A stretch of 64,000 nucleotides of DNA from Allomuricauda sp. TY007 (GTDB lineage Bacteria > Bacteroidota > Bacteroidia > Flavobacteriales > Flavobacteriaceae). The position numbers and the translations under genes were made by a program. The notes under the pieces are model-generated. The model was not told where the DNA came from. It ran no database searches and worked only from the letters and a program-made list of their open reading frames with translations. Within the stretch, counting starts at the first letter, position 1. Every line of letters starts with the position of its first letter. The stretch spans positions 167,945 to 231,944 of the forward strand of contig NZ_WUEG01000006.1 in NCBI RefSeq assembly GCF_010468565.1. Direction: 5' to 3'. Positions 8,794-16,812 of this stretch are shown piece by piece.

Positions 8794-9294
8794 ATGTGGT
8801 TCCGATTCATTTCATATCTAAATTTTTTAGCCAAATCCACCAACCAACATGGAGTACATTCCCCTTTTGTGTTCCAATATGTAACGCAATGTCTCTACTC
8901 CAAAAAAAAGTTACATAAGAACAAAAGCATCAATGTATTGCTCAAGACCATCGACTATTTTGGCTTTCAAAATGTCAGCATTGAAAATAAAACTGAAGTC
9001 AAAGAATTGGTAAAACAGAACTTTCCTCATATCCAATTCAATGAAAATCCCGTCGACCTTCTTTATGTGGATGAAATGGATACGCTGTTATTTCAAAAAA
9101 TATGTTCCGAAGGAAAATTGCACAACGACAGTCTTATCTTGATTTGTTCAATGTACAAAAACAAGGAAAGCTTGGACCAATGGAAGCATTTGATTGCCCT
9201 ACCAGAAATCACAGTGAGCATTGATATGTATTATTGTGGAATTATTTCGATAAGAAGGGAACAGGCAAAGGAACATTTCACGATTCGGATTTAA
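8794..9294 (+). CDS. shortened SAM-methyltransferase-like protein, probably catalytically dead
   Basis: A 166-aa protein that begins one base after the ABC-F stop. Its N-terminus (SYLNFLAKSTNQHGVHSPFVFQYVT) and its C-terminus (VSIDMYYCGIISIRREQAKEHFTIRI) match, from my memory of the family, the two ends of a Bacteroidota class I methyltransferase-like family of roughly 240-260 aa. The middle, where the glycine-rich SAM-binding loop and the following acidic strand should be, is condensed. I see no GxGxG-like loop, only a residual VDLLYVDEMD strand. It therefore looks like an internally reduced family member, still with an intact reading frame. Function unknown. Confidence 0.6.
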   Translation: MWFRFISYLNFLAKSTNQHGVHSPFVFQYVTQCLYSKKKLHKNKSINVLLKTIDYFGFQNVSIENKTEVKELVKQNFPHIQFNENPVDLLYVDEMDTLLFQKICSEGKLHNDSLILICSMYKNKESLDQWKHLIALPEITVSIDMYYCGIISIRREQAKEHFTIRI

Positions 9295-9311
9295 AACGGT
9301 AATTTTAAGTT

Positions 9312-9473
9312 ATGGAAAATATGACATCAGATAACACCATTTGGTATGTATTGGCCGTTTTGGGGCTCATCTATTTGATTATTTTGTTCAGAAACCGAAA
9401 AGCGACAAAGCGCAGAAAATCCAGAAAGTTTATGGAAGGAAAGCGCCAACGCGATAAGAACAATGAACATTAA
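9312..9473 (+). CDS. 53-aa single-pass membrane protein with basic tail
   Basis: ATG at 9312 to TAA at 9473. A short polar N-terminus (MENMTSDNTIW) is followed by one membrane helix (about residues 11-27, VLAVLGLIYLIILF) and then a very basic tail rich in Lys and Arg (RNRKATKRRKSRKF). The charge pattern predicts an outside N-terminus with the tail in the cytoplasm. It lies 17 bases after the methyltransferase-like gene and 51 before the adenosyltransferase, in the same direction. It resembles CcmD-like or other small helper proteins only in shape; I do not recognise a family. Confidence 0.55.
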   Translation: MENMTSDNTIWYVLAVLGLIYLIILFRNRKATKRRKSRKFMEGKRQRDKNNEH

Positions 9474-9524
9474 TCAATTGACAATTAGTATTATCCAGAA
9501 GTAAGCATCTCTGACTACTAAAAA

Positions 9525-10082
9525 ATGAAGATATATACCAAAACCGGAGACAAGGGCACCACATCATTATTTACTGGCACCCGTGTACCCAAGCATCACG
9601 TCCGTATTGAAAGTTATGGCACCATTGATGAACTCAACTCCCACCTGGGCCTGTTACGCGATCAAGAGATGGACGAGCATTCCCAAAAAACGCTGACCTT
9701 GATACAAGAAAAGCTTTTTACGGTAGGTTCCATATTGGCTACTGAGCCCAAAAAAGATAAAAGACTCAAAATTCCGCGAATCACTTCCGAGGATATTGAA
9801 TTTTTGGAGCAGGAAATGGATAAAATGAACGAAGAGCTTCCAGAAATGACACATTTTATACTTCCCGGCGGCCACACTACCGTGTCATACTGTCATATCG
9901 CCAGGACCGTTTGCCGGCGAGGCGAACGTATGATCTCCTATTTACACGAGAATGAGCCTGTTCCAGAGAATGTGCTATCCTACATCAACCGACTTTCGGA
10001 TTATTTATTCGTATTGGCACGTAAATTGTCGAAAGACTTAAAAGCTCAAGAAGTCAAGTGGATTCCCGAGAAGTTGGACTGA
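9525..10082 (+). CDS. cob(I)alamin adenosyltransferase, PduO type
   Basis: Transfers the adenosyl group of ATP to cob(I)alamin, making coenzyme B12. The 185 aa start with the ATP-binding MKIYTKTGDKGTTSLFTG and continue with RIESYGTIDELNSHLG, both diagnostic of the PduO class. The later ARTVCRRGERMI and YINRLSDYLFVLAR segments carry the catalytic Arg and the trimer-interface residues. The length is normal. Together with meaB (20161-21204), it indicates an adenosylcobalamin-dependent enzyme such as methylmalonyl-CoA mutase elsewhere in the genome. Confidence 0.92.
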   Translation: MKIYTKTGDKGTTSLFTGTRVPKHHVRIESYGTIDELNSHLGLLRDQEMDEHSQKTLTLIQEKLFTVGSILATEPKKDKRLKIPRITSEDIEFLEQEMDKMNEELPEMTHFILPGGHTTVSYCHIARTVCRRGERMISYLHENEPVPENVLSYINRLSDYLFVLARKLSKDLKAQEVKWIPEKLD

Positions 10083-10150
10083 CAAAATCGCTTTTTTAGC
10101 CTAAATGTTTTGTCAACAACAAAATAATTTTTAAATAATGGTGTTTTTAC

Positions 10151-10180
10151 TTGGCAGATTGGGTTTAAAAATTATTTTTG
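10151..10180 (+). promoter_or_regulatory. promoter of the DUF2795 gene (-33 and -7 elements)
   Basis: TTG at 10151-10153 and TATTTTTG at 10173-10180 are separated by 19 bp. This is the Bacteroidota spacing and fits the TTTG/TAnnTTTG consensus apart from the first -33 base. The DUF2795 start codon follows 27 bp downstream. Confidence 0.6.
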
Positions 10181-10207
10181 CAAAAAATTTAAAATCAAAC
10201 CGTTACT

Positions 10208-10432
10208 ATGTACTGGACGTTAGAACTAGCTTCATATTTAAGTGATGCGCCTTGGCCAGCAACCAAAGACGAACTGATAGATTATGCGATTCGAACAGGA
10301 GCGCCGTTGGAAGTTGTAGAAAATTTACAATCGATGGAAGAAGAAGGAGGCGAGATTTACGAATCCATCGAAGAAATTTGGCCGGATTATCCCACCGAAG
10401 AGGACTACCTCTGGAATGAGGACGAATATTAA
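10208..10432 (+). CDS. DUF2795 domain protein
   Basis: A small acidic 74-aa protein. Its core (ASYLSDAPWPATKDELIDYAIRTGAP) matches the DUF2795 family, which folds as a short helical unit of unknown role. The C-terminal third is strongly acidic (YPTEEDYLWNEDEY). It has its own good promoter and is followed by a strong terminator, so it is monocistronic although it sits just before secA. The same neighbourhood recurs in flavobacteria, as far as I recall. Confidence 0.8.
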   Translation: MYWTLELASYLSDAPWPATKDELIDYAIRTGAPLEVVENLQSMEEEGGEIYESIEEIWPDYPTEEDYLWNEDEY

Positions 10433-10454
10433 ATCCGAAAAAACAAACCCCGTT

Positions 10455-10481
10455 AAAAAGTCTCATTTGAGGCTTTTTTTT
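10455..10481 (+). terminator. intrinsic terminator after the DUF2795 gene
   Basis: AAAAAG-T-CTC, loop ATTT, then GAG-G-CTTTTTTT: an imperfect stem with a T-run of more than six, 23 bp after the stop codon. Confidence 0.7.
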
Positions 10482-10507
10482 ATGTAATTTTGACAGCCTA
10501 GCAAAAG

Positions 10508-10543
10508 TATTCCATCGTAATCCCATCAATGGAATAGCTTTTG
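10508..10543 (+). promoter_or_regulatory. inverted repeat and near-consensus -7 element before secA
   Basis: TATTCCAT (10508-10515) and ATGGAATA (10529-10536) form a perfect 8-bp inverted repeat with a 13-nt spacer. The right arm runs into TAGCTTTTG (10535-10543), one base longer than the TAnnTTTG consensus. secA starts 24 bp further on. It could be an operator or a leader hairpin; which one cannot be told from sequence alone. Confidence 0.35.
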
Positions 10544-10566
10544 ACAATCAAAAGAAAAAACATTTC

Positions 10567-13500
10567 ATGAGTTTTATTAATTCCGTACTTAAGGTATTTG
10601 TAGGAGATAAATCGGAGAAGGATGTAAAATCGTTACAACCTTTGGTTAACGAGATAAAATCCTTTGAGCAACAACTGGAAGGATTGTCGCATGATGAACT
10701 AAGACAAAAAACAACTGCTTTTAAAGCAAGGATAGCAGAGGATTGCAAAGAAATCAACGATAAAATTGCCGAGCTAAAAAAAGAGGTGGAAAATTCCAAC
10801 GACATGGATCGTAACGAGGAAATCTACTCCGAAATCGACAAGCTCAACGAAGAAGCCTATAAAATTTCCGAAAAGACTTTGGAAGATATCCTTCCCGAGG
10901 CCTTTGCCGTTGTAAAGGAAACTGCAAAACGATTTGCTGCCAACGAAACCTTAACGGTTACGGCCAGCGAATTCGACAGGGTACTTTCCGGTGACAAGGA
11001 TTATGTGTCCTTAGAAGGAGACAAGGCCGTTTGGCAAAACTCATGGGATGCCGCAGGAAAAGAAGTCACTTGGGATATGGTGCACTACGATGTACAGCTC
11101 ATTGGTGGTATTGCACTGCACCAAGGCAAGATTGCCGAAATGCAAACAGGTGAAGGTAAAACTTTGGTGGCCACGCTCCCACTCTACCTTAATGCATTGG
11201 TAGGCAAAGGAGCCCACTTGGTAACCGTTAACGATTACCTTGCCAAAAGGGATAGTGCCTGGATGGCCCCAATATTTGAGTTCCACGGACTATCTGTGGA
11301 TTGTATAGACAAGCACAGACCCAACTCCGACGGAAGAAGGGCAGCCTACAATGCCGATATAACCTACGGAACCAACAACGAGTTCGGTTTTGATTACTTG
11401 CGCGATAACATGGCGCATACACCGGATGATTTGGTACAGCGTCCGCACCATTACGCTATTGTGGATGAGGTGGATTCTGTTCTTATTGATGATGCACGTA
11501 CACCATTGATCATATCCGGTCCCGTTCCTGAAGGTGACCGCCACGAGTTCAACGAGCTCAAACCACAGGTATCCGACATTGTACAGAAACAACGTCAGCA
11601 CCTCACAGGAGTATTGGCCGAAGCCAAAAAGTTAATAAAGGAAGGAAATACCAAAGAAGGTGGTTTCCTTTTACTACGTGTACATCGTGGACTACCCAAA
11701 AACAAAGCGCTCATCAAGTTTTTGAGTGAAGAAGGGGTTAAGCAATTGCTTCAAAAGACCGAAAACTTCTATATGCAAGACAACAATAGGGAAATGCCCA
11801 AAGTGGACGAAGACCTGTTGTTCGTTATCGATGAAAAAAACAATCAAATAGAGCTCACCGATAAAGGAGTGGAATACATCTCCGCCGATCAGGACAAGGA
11901 ATTTTTTGTGATGCCCGATATCGGTAGCGAGATAGCCAAGATCGAGAACCAAGATCTCGAAATAGAAAAAGAAGCAGAGCTCAAAGAAGAACTCTTCAAG
12001 GATTTTGCCGTAAAAAGCGAGCGTATCCACACCATGACCCAGTTGTTGAAAGCCTATACCCTCTTTGAAAAAGATGTGGAGTATGTGGTTATGAACAATA
12101 AGGTGATGATCGTGGACGAGCAAACAGGCCGTATTATGGACGGTCGTAGGTACTCGGACGGTCTCCACCAAGCCATTGAGGCCAAGGAGAACGTAAAAAT
12201 CGAGGCCATGACCCAGACTTTTGCTACCGTTACACTCCAAAATTACTTTAGGATGTACAGCAAACTTGCTGGTATGACGGGTACAGCGGTTACAGAAGCA
12301 GGGGAATTCTGGGAAATCTATAAGTTGGATGTGATGGAAATTCCAACCAATAGACCCATCGCCCGTGACGATAGGCATGATTTGATTTACAAGACCAAAC
12401 GGGAAAAATACAATGCCATCATCGACGAGGTTACGAAACTATCTCAATCGGGCAGGCCCGTATTGATTGGTACCACCTCCGTTGAAATTTCAGAATTGTT
12501 GTCCAAATTGCTGAGTGTACGCAAGGTACCTCACAACGTATTGAACGCTAAACTCCATAAAAAAGAGGCGGACATTGTGGCCGAAGCAGGTAAAGGTGGT
12601 GTCGTGACCATTGCCACCAACATGGCCGGTAGGGGTACCGATATTAAACTATCCCCAGAAGTGAAAGAAGCTGGCGGTTTGGCCATTATTGGTACGGAGC
12701 GCCACGATTCCAGACGTGTGGACAGACAGTTGAGAGGTCGTTCCGGGCGTCAAGGAGACCCAGGTAGTTCACAGTTCTATGTTTCTTTGGAAGACAATTT
12801 GATGCGTTTGTTCGGATCGGACCGTGTAGCCAAAATGATGGACCGCATGGGCTTGGAAGATGGTGAGGTCATTCAGCATTCCATGATGACCAAATCCATA
12901 GAACGTGCCCAGAAAAAGGTTGAGGAAAACAACTTTGGTATCCGTAAGCGACTATTGGAATACGATGATGTAATGAATGCCCAGCGTGAAGTAATCTATA
13001 AAAGAAGAAGACACGCATTGGAAGGTGAACGCCTAAAAGTGGACATCGCCAATATGATTTATGATACTTCTGAAGCCATTGCCGAAACCAATAAAATGGC
13101 CGACGATTATAAGAACTTTGAGTTTGAGCTCATCAAATACTTCTCCATCACCTCACCTATTGATGAAGAAGAATTCAAGAAAATGAGCTTTCAACAGATT
13201 GCCAATAAAGTCAACGACGAGGCTTACAAGTACTACAAAGAAAAAATGGAGCGTAGTGCCACCGTTGCCTTCCAAGTCATCAAAAAGGTTTATGAAGACG
13301 AGTCCAACAAGTTTGAACGCATTGTAGTTCCCTTTACGGATGGCATCAAATCCTTGAACGTTGTGACCAATCTGGAAAAGGCCTACAACACCAACGGAAA
13401 GCAGTTGATCACTGATTTTGAGAAAAACATTACTTTGGCCATTATTGATGATTCCTGGAAAACGCACTTGCGTAAGATGGACGAATTGAAACAATCCGTA

Positions 13501-13929
13501 CAATTGGCCGTTCATGAACAAAAAGACCCATTGTTGATCTATAAGTTTGAAGCCTTTGAACTTTTCAAAGAAATGATTGACAAAGTAAACCGAGAAGTCA
13601 TATCCTTCCTTTTTAAAGGAGAATTACCTTCCGAAAACACGGCTCAGATCCAAGAGGCAAGGAACGTTCGAAGACCCAAGGAGAATATTCAGACTTCTAA
13701 AGAGGAAATACCGAACAGCGATGAGTTGGCCGCACAGAACAGGGCAGCTGGACAAACGCAAGGACAACGCCCCCAGATAACAGAAACCATTGTTCGGGAA
13801 AAACCAAAAATTGGCAGGAACGAAAGGGTTACCATTAAAAATGTAATGTCCGGCGAAAGCAAAACGTTAAAATACAAACAGGCCGAACCCCTTATAGAGA
13901 AAGGAGAATGGGTTCTGGTCAACGACTAG
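10567..13929 (+). CDS. secA: preprotein translocase ATPase SecA
   Basis: Motor of the Sec pathway that pushes unfolded preproteins through SecYEG. At 1120 aa it is longer than E. coli SecA (901), the usual Bacteroidota form with inserts in the first 600 residues. Walker A is MQTGEGKT (about 192-199) and the DEAD-like box is VDEVDSVLIDDARTP (about 298). The second nucleotide domain shows NMAGRGTDIKLS and GTERHDSRRVDRQLRGRSGRQGDPG. The preprotein-crosslinking and scaffold regions are intact. The C-terminus lacks the CxCxxxxxCH zinc tail that binds SecB; it ends in a Gln/Pro-rich linker and a short lysine-rich beta-like segment (KPKIGRNERVTIKNV). A terminator follows. Confidence 0.97.
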   Translation: MSFINSVLKVFVGDKSEKDVKSLQPLVNEIKSFEQQLEGLSHDELRQKTTAFKARIAEDCKEINDKIAELKKEVENSNDMDRNEEIYSEIDKLNEEAYKISEKTLEDILPEAFAVVKETAKRFAANETLTVTASEFDRVLSGDKDYVSLEGDKAVWQNSWDAAGKEVTWDMVHYDVQLIGGIALHQGKIAEMQTGEGKTLVATLPLYLNALVGKGAHLVTVNDYLAKRDSAWMAPIFEFHGLSVDCIDKHRPNSDGRRAAYNADITYGTNNEFGFDYLRDNMAHTPDDLVQRPHHYAIVDEVDSVLIDDARTPLIISGPVPEGDRHEFNELKPQVSDIVQKQRQHLTGVLAEAKKLIKEGNTKEGGFLLLRVHRGLPKNKALIKFLSEEGVKQLLQKTENFYMQDNNREMPKVDEDLLFVIDEKNNQIELTDKGVEYISADQDKEFFVMPDIGSEIAKIENQDLEIEKEAELKEELFKDFAVKSERIHTMTQLLKAYTLFEKDVEYVVMNNKVMIVDEQTGRIMDGRRYSDGLHQAIEAKENVKIEAMTQTFATVTLQNYFRMYSKLAGMTGTAVTEAGEFWEIYKLDVMEIPTNRPIARDDRHDLIYKTKREKYNAIIDEVTKLSQSGRPVLIGTTSVEISELLSKLLSVRKVPHNVLNAKLHKKEADIVAEAGKGGVVTIATNMAGRGTDIKLSPEVKEAGGLAIIGTERHDSRRVDRQLRGRSGRQGDPGSSQFYVSLEDNLMRLFGSDRVAKMMDRMGLEDGEVIQHSMMTKSIERAQKKVEENNFGIRKRLLEYDDVMNAQREVIYKRRRHALEGERLKVDIANMIYDTSEAIAETNKMADDYKNFEFELIKYFSITSPIDEEEFKKMSFQQIANKVNDEAYKYYKEKMERSATVAFQVIKKVYEDESNKFERIVVPFTDGIKSLNVVTNLEKAYNTNGKQLITDFEKNITLAIIDDSWKTHLRKMDELKQSVQLAVHEQKDPLLIYKFEAFELFKEMIDKVNREVISFLFKGELPSENTAQIQEARNVRRPKENIQTSKEEIPNSDELAAQNRAAGQTQGQRPQITETIVREKPKIGRNERVTIKNVMSGESKTLKYKQAEPLIEKGEWVLVND

Positions 13930-13950
13930 AAAAACTCAAATAAAACTTTT

Positions 13951-13985
13951 AAAGGTGGTAGTTATTAAGCTGCCACTTTTTTTAT
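13951..13985 (+). terminator. intrinsic terminator after secA
   Basis: GTGGTAG (13956-13962) pairs with CTGCCAC (13970-13976, one G-U), with flanking A/T pairs and a T-run of about nine. It starts 22 bp after the secA stop. Confidence 0.7.
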
Positions 13986-14087
13986 ATCAAAAACATGGTT
14001 AGATTTACAGCATAAAACACCCCATTAAGCTACTCTACCACACCGTTTTCAACTTTTTTGTGGAAGAGGAACATTCACACGCAGCAT

Positions 14088-15305
14088 ATGAAAATTCCTA
14101 ACAAGGATACATATAGGTTACAAGACAAGATTGATTTGATACTTAAGGTAAATTACAATTCATCCTTCTTTGCTGCCATTTTCGGATTGGTGTGTTTTTT
14201 CTTTTTGGATATAAGAGGAATCATACCTTATACCTTTTGGGGCTATGCTTTGATCAATTTACTGAACACCCTTTTGTACAAACAGCACAAGAATTTGGTG
14301 CTCACCTATAACTCCACCTCTATCCTTTCGATGCTGGGAGCGGTCATTATCACAATTTACAGTGGAGGAATCGAAAGTCCCTTTATTTTTGTTTTGGCGA
14401 TAATTGTTTTTGCGGGCTATGTCACCACCAAAGTTTTTGGTCAACTCTATCTGATCCTTAATTTAGCAGTACTTACCCTTTTGTTCCTCTACGATACAGG
14501 AGATTTTACCATTTCGGAAAATACCGTTCCTGTGGAAGCGAGGGATTGGTTTGCTTATTTGAGTGCCATGTTTGCCGTATATCTATTGGGAGGGGTTTTT
14601 GGTAAAAATCTTTTGAGCGCACACCATAAACTGTATAAATCCCGAAACGAAATCCAAGAGCGTATCGAGGAAAAAGAAACATTGTTAAAAGAAGTACATC
14701 ACCGGGTAAAAAACAACCTGCAAACGGTTTCCAGCCTTCTAAGCCTGCAATCCAGGGCAATAGATGACAGTAAAATAAGCAGTATCATAAAAAGCAGCCA
14801 AAACCGTGTCGTATCCATGGCCATGGTCCATGAGATGCTTTATAAGCGAGATGACTACCTTTCCAAAATAGAATTGGAACCTTATGTAAGGGAACTTTGC
14901 GATTACTTGGTAAGGTCGGTAAAAGGAAGCAACCGAAATGTAAGGGTTGCCTTGGACATATCGGATTACAAACTGAGTATTGATACGGTAATCCCTTTGG
15001 GACTGATCATTAATGAAACCATTACCAATGCCTTAAAATATGGCATCACAGAAGGGAATGATGGAGAAATCCATGTATCCGTCCAAAAAATGGAGAATAA
15101 CCGCTACAAAATGTATCTAGGTGATAATGGAGTTGGCTATTCGGAAGAAATCAACCCAAAAACATCCAATTCTTTGGGATTAAAACTTATTTACAATCTA
15201 GCACGCCAACTTAGGGGCTCCATAAGCAGGGATTACTCCAAAAAAGGAACGCACTACACTATTGAGTTTGAAGAGGTGATAGAACAGTTCAACTCTGTGG
15301 ATTAA
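14088..15305 (+). CDS. orphan membrane sensor histidine kinase (HisKA_2 type)
   Basis: A 405-aa sensor kinase. The N-terminal half (about residues 20-185) has five or six membrane helices and no recognisable periplasmic sensor domain. A short coiled coil follows, then the HisKA_2 dimerisation box EVHHRVKNNLQTVSSLLSLQS (phospho-acceptor His near 205). The ATPase domain has the N box INETITNALKYG (about 308), the G box GDNGVGY and a lid segment SLGLKLIYNLARQL. The ATG at 14088 is chosen; a TTG 30 bases upstream is also in frame. No response regulator gene is adjacent, so the partner must be elsewhere. The stimulus is unknown. Confidence 0.85.
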   Translation: MKIPNKDTYRLQDKIDLILKVNYNSSFFAAIFGLVCFFFLDIRGIIPYTFWGYALINLLNTLLYKQHKNLVLTYNSTSILSMLGAVIITIYSGGIESPFIFVLAIIVFAGYVTTKVFGQLYLILNLAVLTLLFLYDTGDFTISENTVPVEARDWFAYLSAMFAVYLLGGVFGKNLLSAHHKLYKSRNEIQERIEEKETLLKEVHHRVKNNLQTVSSLLSLQSRAIDDSKISSIIKSSQNRVVSMAMVHEMLYKRDDYLSKIELEPYVRELCDYLVRSVKGSNRNVRVALDISDYKLSIDTVIPLGLIINETITNALKYGITEGNDGEIHVSVQKMENNRYKMYLGDNGVGYSEEINPKTSNSLGLKLIYNLARQLRGSISRDYSKKGTHYTIEFEEVIEQFNSVD

Positions 15306-15322
15306 AGTTTTTGCCAAAAGAA

Positions 15323-15344
15323 AAGGCCGGTTAAAACCGACCTT
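15323..15344. terminator. hairpin after the histidine kinase gene
   Basis: AAGGCCGGTT and AACCGACCTT form a ten-pair stem with one mismatch. It starts 18 bp after the kinase stop and lies before the convergent 34-aa gene. There is no strong T-run, so it is a weak terminator or an RNA-stabilising hairpin. Confidence 0.4.
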
Positions 15345-15368
15345 ACCAATACTTATTTTGATATAAAC

Positions 15369-15473
15369 TTAAACTTCTATAAATTTTCTTTCCCTGAAGG
15401 AAAAGGCTATGCTTGCCAAAACAAAGGCAACGCTCAAAAACACCGTAAAGGGTATTAAAATATCCAATATCAT
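15369..15473 (-). CDS. 34-aa single-helix membrane microprotein
   Basis: ATG at 15473 to TAA at 15369, encoding a hydrophobic helix (MILDILIPFTVFLSVAFVLA) followed by a short charged tail (REREF-like, ending FIEV). The start lies only two bases after the stop of the secreted protein gene upstream (TAA-TT-ATG), which argues for translational coupling. It is too short for a family assignment. The evidence is the coupling, the hydrophobic pattern and the clean start and stop; it could still be chance. Confidence 0.45.
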   Translation of the reverse strand: MILDILIPFTVFLSVAFVLASIAFSFRERKFIEV

Positions 15474-15475
15474 AA

Positions 15476-15712
15476 TTATGCCAATTTAGCCCTGTTCTTT
15501 TTGGTTTTGAAAGAAAGCTCCTTTTTGATTCGAGAGTTCTTAAACTTGTACAATCTCACCATTTTTCTATCCTTTCTAATAGTGTTGCTGATTGTTACAT
15601 CCAACTCAACTCCTACTGTAAGGGCATCCACTTTGGCCTCTTTGGAAATATCTTGGGCAGAAGCCATAGTTCCGAAAAAAGTTACTGCGATGATGGTAAA
15701 AATTGTCTTCAT
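15476..15712 (-). CDS. small secreted basic protein, function unknown
   Basis: A 78-aa precursor with a clear signal peptide (MKTIFTIIAVTFFGTMASAQ, cleavage after SAQ or nearby) and a mature part of about 58 residues that is rich in Lys and Arg (SRIKKELSFKTKKNRAKLA). The frame is open upstream to 15772, but the signal peptide dictates the ATG at 15712. It is probably cotranscribed with the 34-aa membrane protein that follows. I recognise no family. A basic periplasmic peptide could bind envelope polymers or nucleic acid, but that is a guess. Confidence 0.6.
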   Translation of the reverse strand: MKTIFTIIAVTFFGTMASAQDISKEAKVDALTVGVELDVTISNTIRKDRKMVRLYKFKNSRIKKELSFKTKKNRAKLA

Positions 15713-16036
15713 TGTTCTGTTTGTTTTGTGATGTAAAATTACTTTCAAGCACAAGCTCAACTCGATTTCCATCGCTCAACAACCCGTTTTTTTCGGTGAA
15801 TATTTTTTTTTCGGATGAAGTGTTTTTTATCTTCGACGAACGATTTTACCCCTAAAAACAGCACACCGAACGCATGTGCATTTTATCGATAAACCCGCAA
15901 TACCAAACCCTTACAGAACATTGTAGTATATTTTCTTTTCTTTGTAAGAAAATACAATCAAGCAAAATGATTAACATTTTTTAACGGCCGGCCAAGTAAT
16001 TGTTGGTACCTTATTGCAACTAAACAAGAAACTAAA
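15713..16036. other. 324-bp divergent intergenic region before msrA
   Basis: No coding potential seen. It is very AT-rich with long T-runs near 15787-15812. It contains a 7-bp inverted repeat TTTTCTT/AAGAAAA (15931-15937 with 15946-15952) enclosing CTTTG, and a GTACCTTATTG stretch about 25 bp before msrA that only loosely resembles a -7 element. It must hold the promoters of both flanking transcripts, but I cannot place them confidently. Confidence 0.4.
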
Positions 16037-16729
16037 ATGAAAATCGTGAGAACTCCATTTTTAATGCTGCTATTATTGGCATCCATAAGTTGCCAGCCCA
16101 AAAACAAATCGGGCAAACAAGAAGTTGCCCAAAAAGAATCCGACCCTCATTTGGAGACCAAATTGATCTCAGGACAACTTCAGAAATACGAGACCGCCTA
16201 TTTTGCCAGTGGATGTTTCTGGTGCGTGGAAGCCATTTTCGAAAGTGTTAAGGGAGTCAAGGAAGTGTATTCAGGGTATTCTGGCGGTTCTGAGAAAAAC
16301 CCGACCTACGAGCAGGTTTCTTATGGTAGAACCCAACATGCGGAGGCGGTAGAAGTATATTATGACCCAGAAGTAATCTCTTTCACACAGTTGGTCCAAG
16401 TGTTTTTTGGTTCTCACGACCCAACCACCCTAAACAGGCAGGGACCTGACAAAGGGGCTCAGTACCGTTCCATTGCATTTTATAAAAACGATAAGGAAAA
16501 AAAGATTATTCAAAGCTATATCGACAAGCTGGAAACCGAAAATATTTATGGCAATCGCCCTATTGTAACAGAAGTAGAACCTTTTGAAAAGTTTTACAAA
16601 GCGGAAGAATACCATCAAGATTATGAAAAACGAAATCCAAATAACAGTTATATCAGAAATGTATCAATCCCAAGATTGAATCGTTTTAAAAAGAATTTTG
16701 AGTCCTACCTGAAAGAAGATGCCCACTAA
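16037..16729 (+). CDS. msrA: peptide methionine-S-sulfoxide reductase MsrA, lipoprotein form
   Basis: Reduces the S form of methionine sulfoxide in oxidised proteins. The 230-aa precursor starts with a lipoprotein signal (MKIVRTPFLMLLLLASISC, lipidated Cys19), so it works in the periplasm or at the outer membrane rather than in the cytoplasm. The catalytic motif is G59-C60-F61-W62-C63; the second Cys (63) is in the position seen in several two-cysteine MsrA forms. YSGGSEKNPTYEQVSYGRTQHAEAVEVYYDP and GSHDPTTLNRQGPDKGAQYRS complete the family signature. No msrB domain is fused or adjacent. Confidence 0.94.
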   Translation: MKIVRTPFLMLLLLASISCQPKNKSGKQEVAQKESDPHLETKLISGQLQKYETAYFASGCFWCVEAIFESVKGVKEVYSGYSGGSEKNPTYEQVSYGRTQHAEAVEVYYDPEVISFTQLVQVFFGSHDPTTLNRQGPDKGAQYRSIAFYKNDKEKKIIQSYIDKLETENIYGNRPIVTEVEPFEKFYKAEEYHQDYEKRNPNNSYIRNVSIPRLNRFKKNFESYLKEDAH

Positions 16730-16812
16730 AATTGGAAGGTAGGTTGTGGCCGTGAAGAAAGAATGGCCTGAAGTAAGTTGGAGGTGGTTCCTTGGGACAT
16801 ATTGTAACAAGA

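Noticed and set aside
11692..12378. Minus-strand frame of 228 aa within secA
   Set aside because: Antisense shadow of a strongly conserved SecA region; rich in His, Phe and Val as expected for reverse reading of such genes, with no family pattern.
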